Source of the DNA: a virus
Reading direction: 5' to 3' (one strand)
Virus record (IMG/VR): IMGVR_UViG_3300043425_000901
Coordinates: 1-34,413 of that record
DNA: 34,413 nt
The notes beneath the pieces are model-generated. The model worked only from the letters and a program-made list of their open reading frames with translations, was not told the origin of the DNA and made no database searches. Position numbers and translations under genes: made by a program. This document shows, piece by piece, positions 21,535 to 28,610 of the stretch; the stretch's first letter is position 1; each line of letters begins with the position of its first letter.

Positions 21535-21989
21535 ACCCCCGCCACAAGCTCGCCCTGGCCGCCGCCCTGCTCGCCGGCGCCGCCCTCGTGGCGGCCGTCG
21601 AGTTTTGGCCGCGATCTGCCCCTGCCCCGGCCCCGTCGGGCGGCCTGTCGCTCCGCGGCAAGTTCATCGGCGCCGAGGCGGCCGAGGACGCCGCCGCGTT
21701 TGCGGGCGTGTGCGGCTCGATCGCCGACGCCCTCGAGCTCGACGGCACGGCCGCGAGCCCGCGGATCGCCACGGGCCTGCAGCTCGAAGAGCTTCGCGTG
21801 GGCGTCTCCGAGTTTCGGTTCGCGCCCCGTCCGCTGCGTGAGCGGCAGCCGCACGTCAAGGCGGCCGTCGGCCGCTACCTCGACGAGGCGGCCGGCACCT
21901 CGGGCGGGCCGATCGACGCCGAGGCCCGCGGCCGGTGGGTGACAGCGTTTCGCGAGCTGGCTCGGGCGGCCGAGGAGGCAGTCCGATGA
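21531..21989 (+). CDS. Membrane-anchored protein of unknown function
   Basis: A 152-residue protein. The N-terminal segment (HKLALAAALLAGAALVAAVEF) is a signal anchor or signal peptide. The extracytoplasmic part is Ala-rich and helical: SGGLSLRGKFIGAEAAEDAA, AFAGVCGSIADALELDG, then LQLEELRVGVSEF and WVTAFRELARAAEEAV. A single cysteine is present. It is not similar to known endolysins. ATGA overlaps tie it to both neighbours, so it is made together with the peptidase and small membrane proteins. Confidence 0.65.
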   Translation: MNPRHKLALAAALLAGAALVAAVEFWPRSAPAPAPSGGLSLRGKFIGAEAAEDAAAFAGVCGSIADALELDGTAASPRIATGLQLEELRVGVSEFRFAPRPLRERQPHVKAAVGRYLDEAAGTSGGPIDAEARGRWVTAFRELARAAEEAVR

Positions 21990-22204
21990 TCGGCTATCTG
22001 CTCAGCACCGCCGCGTTCGTACTCGGCTCGCTGGCCGTCCTGCTCGTGATCGGCTCGGCGGCCCTCATGCCGTTCATGGTAGCCACCGTGATCGTCGAGC
22101 TACGCGAGCTGCGTGAGCAGGTCGAGAAGCGGCCCGCCTGCGACTGCCGGCGGCCCGTCGTGCCGTTCCCGCGATCCCGTTTCGGGGAGCTGCTCGATGA
22201 CTAA
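21986..22204 (+). CDS. Small membrane protein with cytoplasmic tail
   Basis: A 72-residue protein. A long hydrophobic N-terminal region (IGYLLSTAAFVLGSLAVLLV, then IGSAALMPFMVATVIVE) can cross the membrane once or twice. A short heptad-like stretch (ELRELREQVEK) and a Cys/Pro-rich tail (ACDCRRPVVPFPR) follow. Size and topology are compatible with a class II holin. It overlaps the peptidase gene by 8 bases. Confidence 0.65.
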   Translation: MIGYLLSTAAFVLGSLAVLLVIGSAALMPFMVATVIVELRELREQVEKRPACDCRRPVVPFPRSRFGELLDD

Positions 22205-23288
22205 GCGGAAAGCCATCTGGACATGGTCTGCCGTCGGGTTCGTTGTCTTCGCGGCGATCCTGGGCGCGTTGATCGAGCATGTGACGCACCGGGCGCTGCG
22301 GGCAGCCGAGCAGCGGTTCGGCTACGTCCCGGACGCCGCGGGCACCAAGGCGTTCCTGCGTGAGCTGGCCGAGCCGACGTTCGCCCAGGCCGGTGCCGAC
22401 GCGATCCGCGCAGCTCAGGGCAAAGACGCTTACCTCTACCGCTACGCCGACCGCTGCCATCGCGCGAAGTACGGCACGCCCTACGGACCATGGAACCAGG
22501 GCGACCACGGGAGCTGCGTCTCGTTCGGCTGGGCCATGGGCTCGTACGTCGGGCAGTGCGTCGACTACTGCCAGGGGCAGCTCGACGAGCTGCCGCTCGT
22601 CGTGGCCACCGAGCCGATCTACGGCGGCTCGCGGACGGAAGGCCGACTGCCGCCGGTGACGTTCGCGGGCTACTCCGACGGAAGCTACGGTGGCGCCGCC
22701 GCCCGGTGGGTTTCGGGGCTGAAGAACGGCCGCGGCGGGATCCTGTTCCGCCAGAAATACGGCGACGTCGATCTCTCGTCCTACTCGATTCCACGGTCGC
22801 GAGATTGGGGAGCGCGGGGCGTGCCAGCAGATCTCGCCAAGCTCGCGAACCAGCACGTCGCGAAAAAGGTCGCCCTCTGCGAGGACTGGGCCAGCCTCAC
22901 GGCAGCCCTGGAGAACGGCCTCTGCGTGCCGATCTGCTCGAACGTCGGCTTCAAGGGTCAGGACAGGGACGCCGACGGGTTCCTCCGTCGCAGCGGCTCG
23001 TGGGCTCATTGCATGGTCGTGATCGGCCTGAAGTACGCGAAGAACAACGGCCCCGGCTCGCCTGAGCCGATGAAACAGCCGCGCGACGGCGTGCTCGTGA
23101 TGAATAGCTGGGGGTCTGGGTGGGTCCGGGGCGGCAAGCACCCGAGCGACCAGCCCGAAGGATCGTTCTGGATGAGCCGCACCGACGCCGAGGCGATCCT
23201 CGCCCAGGGCGACTCATTCGTGATCGGCGGCGTGGAAGGGTTCAAGCCGCGGCAGCTTGTGAACGACGGCTGGATGGAGGGACGCTAA
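22197..23288 (+). CDS. Membrane-anchored papain-family (C1) cysteine peptidase
   Basis: A 363-residue protein. Residues 8-26 (WTWSAVGFVVFAAILGALI) are a signal anchor; residues 27-90 form a helical pro-like region. The peptidase domain has the complete papain set: oxyanion Gln101 and nucleophile Cys107 in NQGDHGSCVSFGWA, His271 in GSWAHCMVVIG, and Asn303 in the hallmark MNSWGSGW. Many extra cysteines (87, 121, 125, 228, 243, 247, 272) suggest disulfides and extracytoplasmic action. Papain-like enzymes cleave proteins; CHAP and NlpC folds cut peptidoglycan but have a different order of motifs. It sits among small membrane proteins between protease and capsid genes, where it may serve host lysis or envelope breach. 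The enzyme class is secure, the role inferred. Confidence 0.9.
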   Translation: MTKRKAIWTWSAVGFVVFAAILGALIEHVTHRALRAAEQRFGYVPDAAGTKAFLRELAEPTFAQAGADAIRAAQGKDAYLYRYADRCHRAKYGTPYGPWNQGDHGSCVSFGWAMGSYVGQCVDYCQGQLDELPLVVATEPIYGGSRTEGRLPPVTFAGYSDGSYGGAAARWVSGLKNGRGGILFRQKYGDVDLSSYSIPRSRDWGARGVPADLAKLANQHVAKKVALCEDWASLTAALENGLCVPICSNVGFKGQDRDADGFLRRSGSWAHCMVVIGLKYAKNNGPGSPEPMKQPRDGVLVMNSWGSGWVRGGKHPSDQPEGSFWMSRTDAEAILAQGDSFVIGGVEGFKPRQLVNDGWMEGR

Positions 23289-23521
23289 TGCTCGAGCTCG
23301 TGTACTGGGTGATCCTGGGCAGCATCGCCGGCGGCGTCGCGAAGGCGATCGTGCCCTCGACCGTGCCGGCCGGCTGGGTGCCGACGATCGCCGTGGGCGT
23401 TCTCGGCTCGATTGCCGGCGGCCTGCCATTCGGCCGCGGCCCGGCCGGGCTCGTCGGCTCGATCGTCGGGGCCGTCGTCGTGCTCTACCTCCACCAGCTC
23501 TGGAGGGACAGCCATGCTTGA
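23288..23521 (+). CDS. GlsB/YeaQ-like small membrane protein, holin candidate
   Basis: A 77-residue protein directly after the peptidase (ATG overlaps TAA). Three hydrophobic, Gly-rich segments are seen: LVYWVILGSIAGGVAKAIV, WVPTIAVGVLGSIAGGLPFG and AGLVGSIVGAVVVLYLHQLW. The repeated GSIAGG motifs resemble the GlsB/YeaQ/YmgE (transglycosylase-associated) family of small three-helix membrane proteins. Three segments, small size and a place right after a lytic-type enzyme suit a holin. The family resemblance is moderate. Confidence 0.7.
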   Translation: MLELVYWVILGSIAGGVAKAIVPSTVPAGWVPTIAVGVLGSIAGGLPFGRGPAGLVGSIVGAVVVLYLHQLWRDSHA

Positions 23522-23804
23522 CATACGTCAACACGAGAAGCGACTTGCCGTCGCCGCCGTAGTGCTGGCGGCCGTCGTCTGGTGGCTGGCCACGGCACCA
23601 GAGTCGCCGATCCGGCCCGATCCGCCCCGTCCGCAGCGTCCCGTCCTGCGGTTCCTCGGCCGCGTGGCCCAGGTGGCAGCCAAGCTCGGCCTGACGGCCC
23701 TCTGGGTGTTCGAGCCGGCCCCGCCCGACGCCGACGAGGTGCAGCTCGTCCACGCCGTGATCGGCGCCGACGGCCACCAAGTTCTCGATAATGCGAGGTG
23801 GTAG
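23514..23804 (+). CDS. Single-pass membrane protein
   Basis: A 96-residue protein overlapping the previous gene by 8 bases. A basic N-terminus (MLDIRQHEKR) is followed by one membrane segment (LAVAAVVLAAVVWWLA), a Pro/Arg-rich linker (PESPIRPDPPRPQRP), then an amphipathic helix LRFLGRVAQVAAKLGLTALW and an acidic end. Topology resembles accessory lysis proteins. No recognised family. Confidence 0.6.
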   Translation: MLDIRQHEKRLAVAAVVLAAVVWWLATAPESPIRPDPPRPQRPVLRFLGRVAQVAAKLGLTALWVFEPAPPDADEVQLVHAVIGADGHQVLDNARW

Positions 23805-24104
23805 ATGTACGACGCCGCCCACTCCCTCTGGCACTGGCTGCTGTGGTCGCTCGCGATCGCGTCCCACGATCCGGCGTCGATCGAAGCCGAGCGCGCCCGG
23901 GCCGCTGGCTGCGTGAGCGTGGCCTATGCGGCCATGGCCCAAGAGCCGCCACCCGCCCCGGCCCCTGCGAAGGCGGCCCCGCCGGCCAAGCCCGCCTGCC
24001 GTGAGTGCAACGGCACGGGCCGCATCTACCGCCCCGACGGCGGCTACGTCCGCTGCAAGTGCGGCGCGTGCTCAACGGGCACCTGCCCGAAAGCTCTACC
24101 GTAG
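23805..24104 (+). CDS. Protein with DnaJ-type zinc-binding motif
   Basis: A 99-residue protein that starts one base after the preceding stop. The N-terminal hydrophobic segment (SLWHWLLWSLAIASHD) may anchor it. After an Ala/Pro linker, the C-terminus carries CRECNGTGRIYRPDGG and RCKCGACSTGTC: Cys65, Cys68, Cys84, Cys86, Cys89 and Cys94 in the CxxCxGxG style of the DnaJ central zinc domain. That motif binds zinc and unfolded proteins or disulfide substrates. It may be a small tethered chaperone or redox partner for the Cys-rich peptidase; this link is inferred. Confidence 0.65.
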   Translation: MYDAAHSLWHWLLWSLAIASHDPASIEAERARAAGCVSVAYAAMAQEPPPAPAPAKAAPPAKPACRECNGTGRIYRPDGGYVRCKCGACSTGTCPKALP

Positions 24105-24184
24105 AACAGCGAAGTTCAACGGTGTCGTCCCACGCGGGACAGTGTGCGAGTCGTCAGACACGAACACCTTCCCGCGAGGACCCC

Positions 24185-25405
24185 ATGAACAAGCTCCGCC
24201 TGGCCCAGGACGAGATCGCCACCCTCCTTCCGCAGATCGAGAACCTGCGGAACGTCGACCCCTCGGACGACAAGGACGGCGCGGCCGCCGCGGCCCTGGA
24301 TCGGGCGCTGCAGCGGGCCGACGAGCTGAACGGCATCGTGGAGCGTGAGAACGCGATCGAGGCCCGGCTCGCCGCGGCCCGTGCGAAGCTCACGCCCGTG
24401 GCCGACAGCGAGCCACGCGGCGTCGTCGAGAAGGGCGAAGAGCTGCGGACCAAGGCCGAGCGGTCGATCATCGGCGGCCTCCGCGGCTACTCGAGCCGTG
24501 AAGCGGCCGACCGCGTCGGCGGCTACCTGCGGCAGCTCGTGACGGGCGAAGTTCGCGCCATGGGCGAGACGAGCCCGGCGTACGACGCGAAGGGTGTCGA
24601 TTTCGTGATGCAGGAGCTCTACGGGGCGATCGTCAACCGGCTGACCTACAGCTCGGTGGCGCTGCAGCTCGCGAGCGTCTACACCCCGTCGAGCAACAGC
24701 ATCAAGATCCCGAAGATCGGCGACGCCACCGTCTCGATCGTCGCCGAGGGCGTGGCCACCAGCGACCAGGACATCTCGTCCGACGGCGCGACCGTGACGC
24801 TCTACGAGCACCGGCTCTCGGTGGCGATCTCCCGGTCGCTCCTCGAGGACTCGCCGCTCGACGTGGCGGGTGTCGTGGCCGAGCGGATCGGCGTGGCCTA
24901 CGCGAAACACGTCGACAGCCTCTGGCTGGCGGGCAACGCGAACCCCGCGATCACCGGCCTGGCCGGTGCCGTGGCGGCCGGAAACACGATCACCGTGGCG
25001 GCCAACGCGGCCACCAGCCTCAACAACCTGGCCGACGTCGTCGGCAAGGTCGACGAGCAGGTGATGGAGACCGCGTGGGTGTGCAGCCGGGCCGGCTGGG
25101 TCGACCTGATGAAGATCTGGTCCGCTCAGCAGACGACCATGACGGTCGGCGGCGGGCGGGTGGTGCCGACGGTGTTCGGTGCCCCGGTCTACCTCGTCAA
25201 GGGTCTGCCCGCCACCACGCTCGCCCTCTACGGCGACTTCAAGATGGCCTCGGCCATCGCGGTGAAGTCGTCCGGCCTGGAGATCGACGTGGCCCGCGAG
25301 CTGCTCATCCGCAATCGGCAGGTGCTCTACGCGGCCTCCCAGCGTGCGGGCGTGGCCAACCACGACGCCCAGTACGTCGGCCGGCTCGCCAAGGCTGCCA
25401 GCTGA
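24185..25405 (+). CDS. Major capsid protein, HK97 gp5 family
   Basis: A 406-residue protein of family length. Residues 1-105 are the helical delta/scaffold domain (LAQDEIATLLPQIENLRNVD; VERENAIEARLAAARAKLTP) removed by the prohead protease. The mature part shows the HK97 fold markers: VDFVMQELYGAIVNRL, SSNSIKIPKIGDATVSIVAE-type strand, VTLYEHRLSVAISRSLLEDS (A and P domains), HVDSLWLAGNANPAITGLAG and a C-terminal FGAPVYLVKGLP then ALYGDFKMAS, IDVARELLIRNRQVLYAASQR. The ATG at 24185 is the only start giving the natural N-terminus. The preceding 80-base spacer contains a GTCCCACGCGGGAC dyad (24126-24139). Confidence 0.95.
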   Translation: MNKLRLAQDEIATLLPQIENLRNVDPSDDKDGAAAAALDRALQRADELNGIVERENAIEARLAAARAKLTPVADSEPRGVVEKGEELRTKAERSIIGGLRGYSSREAADRVGGYLRQLVTGEVRAMGETSPAYDAKGVDFVMQELYGAIVNRLTYSSVALQLASVYTPSSNSIKIPKIGDATVSIVAEGVATSDQDISSDGATVTLYEHRLSVAISRSLLEDSPLDVAGVVAERIGVAYAKHVDSLWLAGNANPAITGLAGAVAAGNTITVAANAATSLNNLADVVGKVDEQVMETAWVCSRAGWVDLMKIWSAQQTTMTVGGGRVVPTVFGAPVYLVKGLPATTLALYGDFKMASAIAVKSSGLEIDVARELLIRNRQVLYAASQRAGVANHDAQYVGRLAKAAS

Positions 25406-25427
25406 GCCCGGCAGCGTGACGCATGAC

Positions 25428-25459
25428 GCGGCCGGGGGTGGCCAACCGCCCCCGGCCGC
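25428..25459 (+). terminator. Stem-loop terminator-like element after the capsid gene
   Basis: A perfect 11-base stem GCGGCCGGGGG / CCCCCGGCCGC (25428-25438, 25449-25459) with a 10-base loop, 23 bases after the capsid stop. The following T-tract is weak (TTGT). A partial terminator or 3' stabiliser after the capsid gene would give capsid mRNA its high abundance, as is common in tailed phages. Confidence 0.65.
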
Positions 25460-25486
25460 TTGTCCATACACCGGAGACCGTTCGCC

Positions 25487-25669
25487 ATGCTCATGCGATT
25501 CGTCCGCGACGGCTGGGGCCATAAGGCCGGTGACGAGGTCGAGAAGCTGCCCGACTTCGCTCGGGTGCTTGAGCAGGAGGGCTATGCCGTCCCGGTCGAC
25601 GCCCAGCCGAAGGTCGAGCGTGCCGTTGCCCAGGAGCCCGACAAGCGCACTGCCGACATCAAGAGGTAG
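25487..25669 (+). CDS. Small head-region protein
   Basis: A 60-residue protein. ATG 25487 is preferred over TTG 25460, which lies at the terminator stem. The sequence (LMRFVRDGWGHKAGDEVEKL, then PDFARVLEQEGYAVPV, then a charged tail) has the form of small SH3-like head proteins that follow capsid genes in HK97-like phages and may decorate the capsid or help connector assembly. No family is certain. Confidence 0.65.
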   Translation: MLMRFVRDGWGHKAGDEVEKLPDFARVLEQEGYAVPVDAQPKVERAVAQEPDKRTADIKR

Positions 25670-25672
25670 CCC

Positions 25673-26266
25673 ATGCGGCTCCGCTCGCTCGTCGTCGCGA
25701 CTCACCCCACAGTCGAGCCTGTGTCGCTCGCCGCGGCCAAGTCTCACCTGGGCCTGCTGCCCGAGCAGGAGGACGATCACGCCCAGATCCTGGCCATGAT
25801 CGCCACGGCCCGCCGGCTCGTCGAGAGGCGGCTCGGCGTGGCCCTCATGCCGCAGCAGCTGCGGGCGCGATTCGACCATTCCGACGGCGACGGCTGGAGC
25901 CGCGGGCCGGCCGGCATTGGGCCGATCACGCTGCGGCTGCCCGTCACGCCGATCCTGGTGGGCAACGCGTACCCGGTGGCCGTGGACGTTGACGGCGTGG
26001 CCGTCAGCAGCTCGGCCTACAGCGTCGACGCCGACGGCGGCTACCTGCGGTTCTCGACGGCCCCGTCCGTGTCCGAGCTGGCCACGCTGACCGTCACTTA
26101 CTGGGCCGGGCAGGAGATCCTCTCGCCGCAGCTGCGGTCGGCCATCCTGCTGTACGTCGGGCACCTGTACCTGAACCGTGAGGCCTCGGCGGCCGGTGCG
26201 GTGTCGGATGTGCCGCTCGCGTTCGAGACGCTCCTGGCGAGCGAGTCTGTCACCGGGAGGTGGTGA
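25673..26266 (+). CDS. Head-tail connector (gp6-like adaptor)
   Basis: A 197-residue protein. The N-terminal pattern PVSLAAAKSHLGLLPEQEDD, ILAMIATARRLVERRLGVAL is the marker of the HK97 gp6 / phage connector family, followed by a central inserted beta domain (LRLPVTPILVGNAYPVAVDV; YLRFSTAPSV) and the C-terminal helix LRSAILLYVGHLYLNREA. It forms a ring under the portal after packaging. Its stop overlaps the next ATG by one base. Confidence 0.85.
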   Translation: MRLRSLVVATHPTVEPVSLAAAKSHLGLLPEQEDDHAQILAMIATARRLVERRLGVALMPQQLRARFDHSDGDGWSRGPAGIGPITLRLPVTPILVGNAYPVAVDVDGVAVSSSAYSVDADGGYLRFSTAPSVSELATLTVTYWAGQEILSPQLRSAILLYVGHLYLNREASAAGAVSDVPLAFETLLASESVTGRW

Positions 26267-26598
26267 TGGCGATCCCCGCCGGCATCCTCCGCGAGACGGT
26301 CGTGATCGAGCAGCAGGCCGAGACCCGCAACTCGCTCGGCGAGGCGGTGGCCACCTGGTCGACGTTCGCGAGCCGCCGGGCCGCCGTCGAGGCGATCAGC
26401 TACACCGAGGCTCAGCGGCAAAACTCGATCGGCGGGACCGCCACCTGGGTCGTCCGCTGCCGTTTCGTGGACGGGATCACCGGCAAGATGCGGGTCCGCT
26501 GGGTCAGCCGCGGCGGCCGGATTCTCTACATCTCCTCGGTCGTCGAGCGCGGGAACCGCGACGAGCACGAGCTGACCTGCGAGGAGAAAGCCTCTTGA
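26266..26598 (+). CDS. Head closure / head-tail adaptor (SPP1 gp16-like)
   Basis: A 110-residue protein from ATG 26266 with GGGAGGTGG upstream. It has the phage head-tail joining family pattern: AGILRETVVIEQQAETRNSL (R-x-x-I-x-Q), GEAVATWSTFASRRAAVEAI, VRCRFVDGITGKMRVRW and GRILYISSVVERGNRDEHEL (separate segments). It plugs the connector and receives the tail. TTG of the next gene overlaps its stop. Confidence 0.87.
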   Translation: MAIPAGILRETVVIEQQAETRNSLGEAVATWSTFASRRAAVEAISYTEAQRQNSIGGTATWVVRCRFVDGITGKMRVRWVSRGGRILYISSVVERGNRDEHELTCEEKAS

Positions 26599-27107
26599 TC
26601 AGCCTCGACATCCAAAACGACGCGCAGGTCCAAAAACAGGTCCAGGGGCTGATAGCTGCGTTCGGGAGGCTTCCTCGCGACTTGGCGAAAAAGCGCATGC
26701 GCGCCGCCATTCGAAAGGCCACAAAGCCGTTTGAGCCGGCGCTGCAGGGGAATACGCCATACCTGACGGGCTCGCTCATTCGGAGCATCAAGACCAAGAT
26801 CAAGGTCTACGACAAAGGCACCCACGGCAACGTCGTGTTTGTCTGTGGCTACGCCAGGGGGTCGCTCAAGAAAAAGAGAGGCCTGTTCGTCGTGTCTGGG
26901 TCTGGCAGCCACGCGATCATCGTCGAAAACGGATCAAAGCTGCGGCGCCGCAAGAGCGGCGGATCCACGGGCATCATGCCTGCGAGAAGAATGGCGAAAC
27001 GCACGCTGGACGCAACCCGGCAGTCCGTCCTGTCGTCCCTCGTCACTGAGCTGGCGTCTGCCCTTGAGCGGACAGCCAAGGAGGTCGGTTCAAATGCCGT
27101 TTCCTGA
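26595..27107 (+). CDS. HK97 gp10-like tail completion protein
   Basis: A 170-residue protein with a TTG start at 26595 coupled to the preceding stop. Family marks: FGRLPRDLAKKRMRAAIRKA, TPYLTGSLIRSIK, SGSHAIIVENGSK and IMPARRMAKRTLDATRQSV, matching the H-A-x-x-V-E-x-G and PARPF motifs of the gp10 family, which joins the tail to the head. Its codon use is more AT-leaning than that of its neighbours (for example CCAAAAACAGG near 26632), suggesting replacement by recombination. Confidence 0.82.
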   Translation: MISLDIQNDAQVQKQVQGLIAAFGRLPRDLAKKRMRAAIRKATKPFEPALQGNTPYLTGSLIRSIKTKIKVYDKGTHGNVVFVCGYARGSLKKKRGLFVVSGSGSHAIIVENGSKLRRRKSGGSTGIMPARRMAKRTLDATRQSVLSSLVTELASALERTAKEVGSNAVS

Positions 27108-27492
27108 ACAGTGGCTCAAGGCCGCAGCCGAGGCGGCCGGCGGGTGCCTGGCGTGGCCCATGGAGGCCCCGGAGGGGGCCGCCCTGCCGTATGTCGTCTA
27201 CGGCCGCACGTCCACGACACGCGAGCAGATCATGGCCGGGCCGACTCCCGTGGCAGTCAGGCCGTCGGCGCAGTTTCAGGTGCTCGTCTACGCGCCGACC
27301 TACTTCGGTGCGAAGACGCTCGCGGAGGCCGTCAGGCTGGCCCTTCACAACTTCAACGGTACAGCGCACGGCGTGACAATCCGCGAGTGCCTGATCCAGG
27401 AGGAGGCGGACGCCCCGCCGGACTACCTCGAGGGGCAGGATAAGCCGACGTTCGCCGTCGAGCAGACGTATCAAATCCGCTGGGAGGAGTAG
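27094..27492 (+). CDS. Tail terminator / tail completion-like protein
   Basis: A 132-residue protein overlapping the gp10-like gene by 14 bases, AAGGAGG upstream. It has the plan of gpU/DUF3168-type tail terminators: helix PFPEQWLKAAAEAAGGCLAW, ALPYVVYGRTS, then AQFQVLVYAPTYFGAKTLAEA, AVRLALHNFNGTAHGVTIRE and a closing strand FAVEQTYQIRW. These proteins cap the tail tube and set its length. Position agrees; the family is probable, not certain. Confidence 0.7.
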   Translation: MPFPEQWLKAAAEAAGGCLAWPMEAPEGAALPYVVYGRTSTTREQIMAGPTPVAVRPSAQFQVLVYAPTYFGAKTLAEAVRLALHNFNGTAHGVTIRECLIQEEADAPPDYLEGQDKPTFAVEQTYQIRWEE

Positions 27493-27495
27493 CAC

Positions 27496-27846
27496 ATGCC
27501 GGACCCCAACATCGCCGACTCTCAGGGGACAACTTTCACGTTCGGCGGCGCCACGTTCGTCGCGAAGAACGTGAAGGTGAAGCGCAGCCAGGCCTATATC
27601 GACGTCACGCCGCTGTCGGCGGCAGCCGGCTCGACGCGGTGGCTTCAGAAGTCGCCCCTGGTCGACGGCGACGAGATCAGCTGCGAGTACTGGGGCACGA
27701 CGGCACCTTCTCGCGGCGCCTCGGCAGCCATCGGCTGCGACAAGCTCGGCGTCTCCGGCAACGCGGTCTGCGAGGAGTTTGAGCTGACCGCCGCCGTCGG
27801 CGAGCTGATCGTCGGCACCGCCACCTTCAAGCTAACGGGCGGCTGA
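27496..27846 (+). CDS. Tail tube-like protein, copy 1
   Basis: A 116-residue beta-rich protein. It opens DSQGTTFTFGGATFVAKNVK, followed by VTPLSAAAGSTRWLQKSPLV, then ISCEYWGTTAPS and a C-terminal ELIVGTATFKLTGG. It shares the DSQG-x-T-x-x-F opening and closing x-A-x-FK-x-T/F-G pattern with the next gene, so the two are paralogues. The fold expected is the tail-tube barrel (lambda gpV N-domain class). One may form the tube and the other a variant or adaptor. Confidence 0.65.
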   Translation: MPDPNIADSQGTTFTFGGATFVAKNVKVKRSQAYIDVTPLSAAAGSTRWLQKSPLVDGDEISCEYWGTTAPSRGASAAIGCDKLGVSGNAVCEEFELTAAVGELIVGTATFKLTGG

Positions 27847-27864
27847 TCGGCCGGGAGGTGACCC

Positions 27865-28251
27865 GTGCCAGACGTACCAGACAGTCAGGGCGCCACGCTC
27901 TCGTTCGACGGCACCGTGCTCGGCATCCTGCGGGGCGTTTCGCCGTCGTTCTCGGCGGGCAACATCCACGAGGTTACGAGCATGCGGTCGCCCGTCCTGG
28001 GGGCGGGGCAGAACGCCCGCGTGCTCAAGCAGTTCAACTGCACGAGCGTCGACACCGGCTCGGTCACGGCCAGGTTCATCGGGCTGCCTGGATTTTCGCG
28101 AAACGACATCGGCGGCCCCGGGACGCTCACGCTCACATGGCCGTCCGGCGGCACGCTGAGCGCGGCTGCGGTGCTCGAGCAGCTCGACGCCGAGCTGACC
28201 ACGGGCGAGCTCGTGCAGTGGGTCGCCCGGTTCAAGTTCACAGGGTTCTAG
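27865..28251 (+). CDS. Tail tube-like protein, copy 2 (probable major tail protein)
   Basis: A 128-residue beta-rich protein with GTG start and GGGAGG site. It opens DSQGATLSFDGTVLGILRGV, continues NIHEVTSMRSPVLGAGQNAR and VLKQFNCTSVDTGSVTARFIG, and ends LVQWVARFKFTGF. This layout (including the V-T-S / early loop motif) is that of major tail tube proteins of siphophages. It lies directly before the chaperone pair, the usual place of the major tail gene, so it is the better candidate of the two. Confidence 0.7.
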   Translation: MPDVPDSQGATLSFDGTVLGILRGVSPSFSAGNIHEVTSMRSPVLGAGQNARVLKQFNCTSVDTGSVTARFIGLPGFSRNDIGGPGTLTLTWPSGGTLSAAAVLEQLDAELTTGELVQWVARFKFTGF

Positions 28252-28265
28252 ACACAGGAGCATCT

Positions 28266-28610
28266 ATGGGTCTGGCCGAAGACATCCTCGCGATCGACGA
28301 CATCCGCCCGCCGCAGAAGCTGCACGTCAAGGCCTGGGGGCGTGATGTCTTCCTGCTCGATCCGACGGCCGACATCCGGGACGAGTGGGAGATCTACTGC
28401 GCCGCCAACCAGGGGAAGAAGGCGTCTTGGCGGGCGAAGCTCGCGAGCCTGATCCTCTGCGACGAGCAGGGCAACCGGCTGTTCACGACGGACGCCGACG
28501 TCGCCAAGCTCGGCAAGAAGAAGGCCGCGGCCCTGCACGAGATCTGGCAGGCCGGGCAGAAGCTGCTCTCGATCACCGACGACGAAGTGGAGGAGCTCGA
28601 AAAAAACTGA
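28266..28610 (+). CDS. Tail assembly chaperone, gpG-like
   Basis: A 114-residue protein with AGGAG before ATG 28266. It begins GLAEDILAIDDIRPPQKLHV, has VFLLDPTADIRDEWEIYCAA and WRAKLASLILCDEQGNRLFT, and ends DDEVEELEKN. This acidic-ending helical protein in front of the tape measure gene is the gpG-type chaperone, which keeps the tape measure soluble during tail assembly. Its final codons carry the slippery heptamer that yields the extended gpGT form. Confidence 0.85.
   Translation: MGLAEDILAIDDIRPPQKLHVKAWGRDVFLLDPTADIRDEWEIYCAANQGKKASWRAKLASLILCDEQGNRLFTTDADVAKLGKKKAAALHEIWQAGQKLLSITDDEVEELEKN

Noticed and set aside
24116-26164. 682-residue minus-strand frame opposite the capsid and connector genes
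   Set aside because: High in Arg, Gly, His and Val with no fold-like pattern; it is the shadow of the capsid gene, whose HK97 features are unmistakable.
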